This document shows positions 57,637-64,000 of a stretch of 64,000 bases of DNA, piece by piece. Position 1 is the first letter of the stretch, and every line of letters begins with the position of its first letter. The position numbers and the translations under genes are program-made. The DNA comes from an uncultured Shewanella sp. GTDB taxonomy: Bacteria > Pseudomonadota > Gammaproteobacteria > Enterobacterales > Shewanellaceae. The stretch spans positions 1 to 64,000 of the forward strand of contig NZ_CANMWS010000013.1 in the NCBI RefSeq assembly GCF_947501665.1, in the 5' to 3' direction. The notes under the pieces are model-generated. The model saw only the letters and a list, made by a program, of their open reading frames with translations. It was not told the origin of the DNA and did not search any database.

Positions 57637-58020
57637 TTAACTTTGCTTGAAATATAAAGGAGCTGCCCAATGTACAATTAACGCTAATGTGTAACAAACA
57701 AAGAGCGGCATAAATACCACCTTCATATAAATAAACACTAACGAAAACATGACAATTGTTAACAGCATCTTTACCGCTTCCCCCCAGTAAAAAGTCTTAA
57801 TGACCTTTGCTGACGCACTCGCTCCCGTATGGGAAAAAGCGAGGGTTGCGAATACAAAATTAGGAAGCACAGCAATAGCAGCACCTGCTAGAGCAGAATA
57901 ACCAAACTGGGCTCCCCACATCGCGAAAAAGAAAATTGAAGCAGTTACAGCTACCGCCGCCTGCATCATCACCAACTTGTAGGCTGATCGCCGGCCACGA
58001 CGCGCTAAAATCTTACTCAA
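57637..58020 (-). CDS. atpI: ATP synthase protein I
   Basis: 127 residues and four membrane helices, in first position of the atp operon, 12 bp before atpB. AtpI helps assembly of the c ring and is not essential. The gap to parB (58021-58244) is 224 bp and probably contains the operon promoter; I could not pick a convincing -10/-35 pair. Confidence 0.93.
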   Translation of the reverse strand: MSKILARRGRRSAYKLVMMQAAVAVTASIFFFAMWGAQFGYSALAGAAIAVLPNFVFATLAFSHTGASASAKVIKTFYWGEAVKMLLTIVMFSLVFIYMKVVFMPLFVCYTLALIVHWAAPLYFKQS

Positions 58021-58244
58021 CTTACCTCCTCCGCATTAGTACTTTTTGTTATCGAAAATCGAATGATAGTCATTCTTATAAACGCGATGGACAAAAAGCT
58101 TGCGAAAGTATACCGTTTCGGCACTTCAAAGCAAGTTTAACTGAATAAAATTGGAGACTTTTAACGTGATCCATGTCAAAAGTCCGAAATGATAAGATTA
58201 ACAATTGTTACAAAGTTACATAATATAGCGTTAACTTGGCCTTT

Positions 58245-59150
58245 TTAGCCAATTTTCTCGATAATTCCATCGAGTTCTGCTAAATCTTGGTAATTTATTA
58301 CCAATTTTCCTTTACCTTTTTTATTATGAGTAATTGACACTTTCGCACCTAAGCGTTCAATTAATTGGTTCTCTAAGCGGTAAACATCATGATCTTTATC
58401 CTGCTTATTGACTTTTTCGGTAGGAGTTAGCGTTTTATTCACTAATCGTTCCGTTTCCCGTACTGTCAATTCTTTAGAAACCACCAATCTTGCTAAAATC
58501 GTTTGTTCATCGCCTTCAATAGCCAATAAAGCACGGGCATGGCCCATATCAATATCACCATATTCCAACATTTTTTTAACGGCATCATTTAAGCTATTTA
58601 ATCTAAGTAAATTAGACACAGTTACACGGGATTTTCCTACTGCATCGGCAATTTGTTGATGGGTTAATTCAAACTCATGCAATAATCGATGCAACGCCAT
58701 CGCTTCTTCCATCGCGTTTAAATCTTCGCGTTGAATATTTTCAATTAATGCAATAGACATAGCCGCTTCATCGGCCACTTGTTTAACAATACAAGGAATG
58801 CTTGATAACTCGGCTAATTGAGCTGCGCGCCAACGCCTTTCTCCAGCAATAATTTCATAATTTGTGGCTGAAACCTTTCTCACCACAATAGGCTGAATAA
58901 TACCTTGATTGCTAATCGACTTTGCGAGTTCTTCCAAGGCTTCAGGTGACATATCTTTTCTGGGTTGATATTGCCCAGGGATTAATAGATCCACATCCAA
59001 ATTAATCAATGATTCTTGTTGTGTATTGATTTTTTCAATATCATCATGCACCACACTGCCTGATTGAGTATTAGCTGACTGCTCAACACTTTTACTGGTA
59101 CTTAATAGTGCATCGAGTCCTTTACCTAAACCTCTTTTCTTTTGTGTCAT
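58245..59150 (-). CDS. parB: Chromosome partitioning protein ParB
   Basis: 301 residues. The N-terminal CTPase motifs include IPGQYQPRKDM and AGERRWRAAQLA, and the helix-turn-helix is THQQIADAVGKSRVTVSNLLRL. ParB loads on parS sites and drives origin segregation with ParA. It lies 9 bp after parA. I did not find a parS match (TGTTTCACGTGAAACA) in the window. Confidence 0.97.
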   Translation of the reverse strand: MTQKKRGLGKGLDALLSTSKSVEQSANTQSGSVVHDDIEKINTQQESLINLDVDLLIPGQYQPRKDMSPEALEELAKSISNQGIIQPIVVRKVSATNYEIIAGERRWRAAQLAELSSIPCIVKQVADEAAMSIALIENIQREDLNAMEEAMALHRLLHEFELTHQQIADAVGKSRVTVSNLLRLNSLNDAVKKMLEYGDIDMGHARALLAIEGDEQTILARLVVSKELTVRETERLVNKTLTPTEKVNKQDKDHDVYRLENQLIERLGAKVSITHNKKGKGKLVINYQDLAELDGIIEKIG

Positions 59151-59159
59151 AGTATTCCC

Positions 59160-59948
59160 TTAAGCTTGCTTGTTGCTCGCTTGATCATCGGCACGACGAA
59201 TAATTTCCCCAGCTAAAGCAAGATAGGCTTTTGCTCCAGCACTGGATTTTTCATAATACATGGCAGGAGTGCCAAAACTAGGGGCTTCAGCCAAACGGAC
59301 ATTGCGAGGAATAACGGTACGATAAACTTTTTCACCAAAGTGCTGTTTTAACTGATCTGACACATCAGTAGAGAGACGATTACGTGGATCGTACATCGTT
59401 CGTAAAATACCTTCGATATGCAAACCAGGATTCACCATACTGCTGAGTTGTTCAATGGTTTCTTTTAAGGATGTTATCCCTTCCAATGCATAATACTCAC
59501 ACTGCATGGGAACTATAACAGAGTCCGCAGCGGACATCGCATTAACAGTCAACATGTTTAAAGAAGGTGGACAATCAATAAAAATAAAATCATATTCATC
59601 TTTAATCGGCGCTAATGCGTTACGAAGCCGTACCTCGCGAGCGAAAAAATTCATCAATTTGACTTCTGCAGCAGTCACATCCCCATTGCCCGCAATTAAA
59701 TCATATTGGCCACTCGTTTCTCGACAAACCACATCATTAAATGGCTTTTCATCCACAAGTAAATCATAAGCAGTGTGCTCTACCTCATACTTATCAATAC
59801 CACTGCCCATAGTAGCATTCCCTTGCGGATCGAGATCTATCAACAATACTCGACGTTTTGTCGCCGCTAATGACGCAGATAAATTAACGCATGTTGTGGT
59901 TTTCCCAACACCGCCTTTCTGGTTGGCTACGGCAATCACTTTTCCCAA
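59160..59948 (-). CDS. parA: Chromosome partitioning ATPase ParA
   Basis: 262 residues. Deviant Walker A KGGVGKTTTCVNLSA, Walker A' FIFIDCPPSLNML and DLDPQGNAT identify ParA/Soj. It works with ParB to move the origins apart. It sits in the usual order rsmG-parA-parB beside oriC. Confidence 0.98.
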   Translation of the reverse strand: MGKVIAVANQKGGVGKTTTCVNLSASLAATKRRVLLIDLDPQGNATMGSGIDKYEVEHTAYDLLVDEKPFNDVVCRETSGQYDLIAGNGDVTAAEVKLMNFFAREVRLRNALAPIKDEYDFIFIDCPPSLNMLTVNAMSAADSVIVPMQCEYYALEGITSLKETIEQLSSMVNPGLHIEGILRTMYDPRNRLSTDVSDQLKQHFGEKVYRTVIPRNVRLAEAPSFGTPAMYYEKSSAGAKAYLALAGEIIRRADDQASNKQA

Positions 59949-60082
59949 AATATCATCCTATCTTTTTACATCGCCTAACTGCAGTCCATATTGTCATCAC
60001 TGTTGCTATGACTACAGCGGTATTTTTGTACAATTATAAGTACAAATTGCTTGAAGCGGCGGCAGAAAGCAACTGTTCAATA

Positions 60083-60721
60083 CTACTTTTGCTTCACAAC
60101 GCGTAGCAAATGCCTTTGCTCATCCAATTTAGGAATAGTTAATTCAATCACATTGGTGAGTTCAAACCCATTAGGTAAATTTTCCATCTCTTGGGCTGAT
60201 AGCTGACCTTTTAGCGCATAAAAGCAACCTGAGTCAGCAGGCAAATGCTCACACCAATGCAACATGTCTTGTATCGAGGCAAATGCACGGCTTAGCACAC
60301 CATCAAATTTCTCTTCAGGTTGATAGGCTTCCACACGGCTTTCAATAGAACAAATATTATGAATGCCTAAATCAAACTGCACCTGCTTTTGAAAACGAAT
60401 ACGTTTACCTAAACTATCAAGTAAAACAAATTCTTTGTCAGGATTTAAAATGGCCAATGGGATCCCTGGTAACCCAGGACCCGTTCCAACATCAATAAAA
60501 CGTTGACCTTGTAAATGCTGTGATACCGCTAAACTGTCCATGATATGTTTAATTAACATTTGCTCTGGATCGCGGATCGCCGTTAAATTATAGGCTTTAT
60601 TCCATTTATTTAGCATTCCAACAAAATCAAGCAATTGTTGTTTTTGTTTTGCCGTCGCACTCAGCCCCATGGCCGCCAAATAATTATCTAATTGTGTTGA
60701 TAACACAGAATACACCCTCAA
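60083..60721 (-). CDS. rsmG: 16S rRNA (guanine(527)-N(7))-methyltransferase
   Basis: 212 residues. The SAM-binding motif [16 protein letters not shown] and the [11 protein letters not shown] block place it in the RsmG (GidB) family, which methylates G527 of 16S rRNA. Standard position between mnmG and parA. A small hairpin (GGAGC-AGCCAT-GAGCTCC, about 60781-60801) lies between it and mnmG. Confidence 0.97.
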   Translation of the reverse strand: MRVYSVLSTQLDNYLAAMGLSATAKQKQQLLDFVGMLNKWNKAYNLTAIRDPEQMLIKHIMDSLAVSQHLQGQRFIDVGTGPGLPGIPLAILNPDKEFVLLDSLGKRIRFQKQVQFDLGIHNICSIESRVEAYQPEEKFDGVLSRAFASIQDMLHWCEHLPADSGCFYALKGQLSAQEMENLPNGFELTNVIELTIPKLDEQRHLLRVVKQK

Positions 60722-60830
60722 AGAACACGCGGATTAATCCATTCAAGACGCTAAGTTTACTATCATTGCTGTATAAATATAAGGAGCAGCCATGAGCTCC
60801 TCCAATATATTTAGTTAAACTGTATATTTA

Positions 60831-62720
60831 TTAAGCACTCCTTCTTAATAAACCCCGTTTCTTTAAATGTACCAATAAAATAGAGATTGCAGCTGGCGTC
60901 ATACCAGAAATACGTGATGCTTGCCCTATTGTTTCTGGTTTATGCTGATTCATTTTTGCAATGACCTCATTGGATAAACCGGGTACTTCTTGATAATCTA
61001 AGTCTAGGGGTAAGCCGGTTGTTTCATGACGGACCGCTTTATCAATTTCATCTTGTTGACGTTGAATATACCCTGAATATTTAACCTGAATTTGTACTTG
61101 TTCAGCAGCTTGCTTATTTTCAATACCTGGACCAAACCCTTCTAAAGCCATCAGTTTAGGGTAGTCCATCTCAGGTCGTCTTAATAGTTCTTCAAATGAA
61201 GCTTCTCTAGCAATAGGCGTATTTAATACAGGATTTAATACATCAATTAAAGGAGAGTTAGGGTGAACCCACTGACTACGAAGACGTTGCAGTTCAGATT
61301 CGATTGCTTCTCTCTTTTCATTAAATTTAGCCCAACGATAATCATCAACTAAACCTAATTCACGTCCTTTTTCCGTTAAGCGCAAATCGGCATTATCTTC
61401 ACGTAGTAATAAACGATATTCCGCTCGGCTAGTAAACATACGATAAGGCTCTTTTGTTCCTAAAGTAGAAAGATCGTCAACCAAGACCCCTAAATAAGCT
61501 TCATCACGTCGTGGGGACCAAGCTTCTTTTCCTTGCACTTGTAGCGATGCATTCATTCCGGCCAATAAACCTTGTGCACCGGCTTCTTCATAGCCTGTTG
61601 TTCCATTGATTTGACCAGCAAAAAATAAACCATTAATGGTTTTGGTCTCTAAAGAGTTTTTAAGATCACGCGGATCAAAGTAGTCATATTCGATCGCGTA
61701 ACCCGGTCGAATGATCTGAGCTTGATCCATTCCTTGGATCGATCGCACTAAATTCAATTGAACGTCAAAGGGTAAACTCGTTGAGATCCCATTTGGATAG
61801 ATCTCATTGGTATTTAACCCTTCAGGTTCAATAAAGATCTGATGTGAATTTTTATCGGCAAAACGATGGACTTTATCTTCAATTGATGGGCAATAACGCG
61901 GGCCAATACCTTCAATGACTCCTGAATACATTGGGCTTCGATCGAGCCCACCACGAATGATCTCATGGGTTTTTTCGTTGGTATGTGTAATATGACAAGA
62001 GACTTGTTCAGGGTGTTGTTCAACATTACCTAAAAAGGACATCACAGGTAAAGGGTTGTCCCCTTTTTGCTCTGACATTAAATCAAAATTGATACTATTA
62101 GCATCAATTCGAGGTGGAGTACCTGTCTTTAAACGGCCTACTCGAATAGGTAATTCACGTAACCGATGAGCAAGTGCGATCGCAGGTGGATCACCCGCTC
62201 GGCCACCGCTGTAATTTTCTAAACCAATATGAATTTTGCCCCCTAAAAATGTGCCTGCAGTTAAGACAACAGCGGGGGCTTCAAATGCTAATCCCATTTG
62301 AGTAATAACACCGATAACTTTTTCATTTTCAACAACTAAATCATCTACTGCTTGTTGAAAAATGCGTAAATTGGGTTGGTTTTGTAAAATATTTTGTATT
62401 TTTTGTCTATACAAATTTCTATCGGCTTGTGCACGGGTAGCTCGAACTGCTGGGCCTTTACTGGAATTTAAGGTTCTAAATTGAATTCCAGCAAAATCTG
62501 TAGCAGTTGCCATGGCACCGCCTAGTGCATCGATTTCTTTGACTAAATGTCCTTTACCAATTCCGCCAATGGCTGGATTACAGGACATTTGTCCTAATGT
62601 GTCAATATTATGGGTGAGTAATAGTGTTTTAGATCCCATTCTAGCAGAAGCTAAAGCCGCTTCTGTGCCAGCATGACCACCACCTACAACGATCACATCA
62701 AAGCGTTCATGAAAAAGCAT
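60831..62720 (-). CDS. mnmG: tRNA uridine-5-carboxymethylaminomethyl modification enzyme MnmG
   Basis: 629 residues from ATG 62720 (GAAGGTTATTTA upstream), equal to the usual length; the frame is open 19 codons upstream but lacks family homology there. The FAD-binding motif [25 protein letters not shown] and the C-terminal [18 protein letters not shown] are intact. With MnmE it modifies the wobble uridine of several tRNAs. It flanks oriC. Confidence 0.98.
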   Translation of the reverse strand: MLFHERFDVIVVGGGHAGTEAALASARMGSKTLLLTHNIDTLGQMSCNPAIGGIGKGHLVKEIDALGGAMATATDFAGIQFRTLNSSKGPAVRATRAQADRNLYRQKIQNILQNQPNLRIFQQAVDDLVVENEKVIGVITQMGLAFEAPAVVLTAGTFLGGKIHIGLENYSGGRAGDPPAIALAHRLRELPIRVGRLKTGTPPRIDANSINFDLMSEQKGDNPLPVMSFLGNVEQHPEQVSCHITHTNEKTHEIIRGGLDRSPMYSGVIEGIGPRYCPSIEDKVHRFADKNSHQIFIEPEGLNTNEIYPNGISTSLPFDVQLNLVRSIQGMDQAQIIRPGYAIEYDYFDPRDLKNSLETKTINGLFFAGQINGTTGYEEAGAQGLLAGMNASLQVQGKEAWSPRRDEAYLGVLVDDLSTLGTKEPYRMFTSRAEYRLLLREDNADLRLTEKGRELGLVDDYRWAKFNEKREAIESELQRLRSQWVHPNSPLIDVLNPVLNTPIAREASFEELLRRPEMDYPKLMALEGFGPGIENKQAAEQVQIQVKYSGYIQRQQDEIDKAVRHETTGLPLDLDYQEVPGLSNEVIAKMNQHKPETIGQASRISGMTPAAISILLVHLKKRGLLRRSA

Positions 62721-63165
62721 TAAATAACCTTCAATTGGTAAAAGACTAAATTTATTTCGAGCGGGGTATTTTAGCATTGGATCGTCAGAAGGTGAACGAT
62801 CTATTTCATTTGTTTTGATCGAGTGCGATCGCTTAATAGATCTTAAGATCTTTATATAGATCTCTTATTATGGTTATTATTAAGATCGCCATATTCTGTG
62901 GATAAGCTATTTTCTTATTTATATTCAATTAGTAATAGAAAATTTATCCTGTGATCAGATCGGGATCAAACTGGATATAAGATGGGGATAGATCGCTTAC
63001 TTATCCACAGGAGTGATCTTCTTAGTGATCGTGTGTTGAATAATACAGAGTTATAATGGGATAAAATAATACCTTATCCACACATCTATACAAAAAGTAA
63101 ATAATGTGTGGATAAATATGATCTAACCTGTGCATTGTTTTATTTGCGATCGGAGATTTTCGATC
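62721..63165. other. Chromosomal replication origin (oriC)
   Basis: AT-rich 445 bp between mnmG and mioC with four exact DnaA boxes: TTATCCACA at 63001 and 63074 on the plus strand, and TGTGGATAA at 62897 and 63107 (minus orientation). A fifth, TTATCCACA, lies at 63248 inside mioC. GATC (Dam) sites are dense. The location beside mnmG and mioC is where gammaproteobacterial origins sit. The AT-rich unwinding region is probably next to mnmG. Confidence 0.93.
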
Positions 63166-63606
63166 TTAAAGTCGATCGCACCATTGGTTCAACCAAGATA
63201 TAGCGGCTTTTTCTGGAATGGGATCGCGCTGAATGTCTATTTCGATCTTATCCACATATGCCTTAGCTGAGCACTGTTCTAGCAAGGTGCTTAGCTTGAT
63301 AGGGCCATGGCAGAAGGTGTCATAGCTAGAATCACCAATGGCACAAAGAATGAACTTTTGATGACTCAGATCGGGTTTGTTTTTCTCGATCTCATCAAAA
63401 AAAGGTTGAATATTATCGGGGAGATCGCCTGCGCCATGAGTTGAAGAAACGAGAAACCAAAGTGATTCAGGCGTGAGTTCTGTTCTGTTTGGTGTTAAAT
63501 GAAGCTGGATTTCATGACCTAATTCGAGGAGTTTTGATGCTATTTCATCGGCAACATATTCGGCACTCCCTAAGGTTGTTCCAATGATAATATCTATTTT
63601 TGACAC
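63166..63606 (-). CDS. mioC: FMN-binding protein MioC
   Basis: 146 residues, a flavodoxin-like protein: GTTLGSAEYVADEIA binds the FMN phosphate, and SSTHGAGDLPDN and AIGDSSYDTFCHG are the other flavin loops. Its role near the origin is not settled; transcription through oriC may affect initiation. One DnaA box lies inside the coding region. Confidence 0.95.
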   Translation of the reverse strand: MSKIDIIIGTTLGSAEYVADEIASKLLELGHEIQLHLTPNRTELTPESLWFLVSSTHGAGDLPDNIQPFFDEIEKNKPDLSHQKFILCAIGDSSYDTFCHGPIKLSTLLEQCSAKAYVDKIEIDIQRDPIPEKAAISWLNQWCDRL

Positions 63607-63666
63607 AGTACTTCCTGACTTTTTTGGCTAATTTGAGTGGATGATAAGTGAAATGCAGCTATCAAG

Positions 63667-64000
63667 CTAGATTGATATTGATGGTTTGGGGTTTTGAGTC
63701 TTAGTTGCATAGAGGAGGTAGTTCACCTTGGTGTTACTATGCGTTCGCCATTTTTGAGTAAAAGGATTTAAACTCATTCCTTCTGTATAGAGTAATGTGA
63801 CCTGATTAAGATGTAGCTGAATGATGATTTCACTAGGTTTGACAAAGTGTTGCCATTGATGTGTGCCAATTGGGAGGTAGCGCATGATGTATTCGGCACC
63901 AAGGATCGCGACAAGATAGGATTTTAGCGTACGGTTTAATGTCGCCATGATTAATAATCCTTCAGGGTTTAATAATTGGCAACAAGTATCAATAAGCTTA
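63667..64000 (-). CDS. ubiG: UbiG-like 3-O-methyltransferase, C-terminal part
   Basis: About 111 codons to the stop at 63667, running off the right end; the 5' part is outside the window. The sequence (LNRTLKSYLVAILGAEYIMRY, then LPIGTHQWQHFVKPSE, then NPFTQKW and VNYLLYATK) follows the C-terminal half of UbiG, the SAM-dependent O-methyltransferase of ubiquinone synthesis. An in-frame ATG at 63948 is internal and not the real start. Finding it beside mioC is unusual compared with E. coli, so a paralogue is possible. Confidence 0.8.
   Translation of the reverse strand, partial: KLIDTCCQLLNPEGLLIMATLNRTLKSYLVAILGAEYIMRYLPIGTHQWQHFVKPSEIIIQLHLNQVTLLYTEGMSLNPFTQKWRTHSNTKVNYLLYATKTQNPKPSISI

Overview
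The window is a piece of a gammaproteobacterial chromosome at the replication origin. I infer a Shewanella-like organism. The reasons are the gene order ubiG(partial)-mioC-oriC-mnmG-rsmG-parA-parB-atpIBEFHAGDC with glmU, a DeoR-type regulator and glmS further along, the tandem-promoter rRNA operon, a ccoG gene, and overall low-to-moderate GC. The genus is an inference from gene content and was not checked against a database.

Layout. 1-650: 5' end of a 16S rRNA gene on the minus strand, its leader with boxA, two rrn promoters and a terminator. 650-6540: ordinary chromosomal genes: ccoG, small membrane proteins (one behind a strong Fur box), moaB and mobA, a pair of small DMT-type permeases and a divergent LysR regulator. 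6540-10470: an AT-rich accessory patch bounded by the LysR gene and by a diverged copy of that gene's 3' end. It holds two copies of an unknown overlapping two-gene module, three copies of a GC-rich hairpin, small membrane ORFs and an inverted-repeat element. 10580-17750: two secreted or periplasmic proteins, then a TetR-controlled set of an RND/MMPL exporter, a LolA-like periplasmic protein and an outer-membrane barrel. 17750-23500: decayed small genes, three tandem paralogues of an unknown secreted protein, a PHP-domain lipoprotein, and two damaged minus-strand genes. 23536-28410: glmS, a DeoR regulator and glmU, with a small gene between the last two whose product looks like the N-terminal translocation domain of Salmonella SPI-2 type III effectors.

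28640-50950 is the most interesting region, an island of about 22 kb lying between glmU and atpC, which are adjacent in many relatives. Its plus-strand half reads like a ribosomally made, post-translationally modified peptide (RiPP) pathway. It contains a membrane-bound CadC-like regulator, a tiny secreted two-cysteine peptide overlapping a LuxR-type regulator, two small precursors with double-glycine leaders and different cores, a vestige of a third precursor, a radical SAM enzyme with a reduced SPASM-like tail, a membrane-fusion protein, a C39 peptidase/ABC exporter, a MacAB-like transporter (adaptor, ATPase, permease) and an exported S9-type serine hydrolase. The minus-strand half repeats the regulator, adaptor, ATPase and permease in opposite orientation, and adds a predicted beta-helical secreted protein and a broken ORF. 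Cutting at the double glycine and export by the C39 transporter would release the peptides; the radical SAM enzyme would modify one or both.

51100-64000 is core: the F1Fo ATP synthase operon, parAB, rsmG, mnmG, an origin with four exact DnaA boxes, mioC and the 3' part of a ubiG-like gene, all transcribed away from the origin on the minus strand apart from the mioC/ubiG side.
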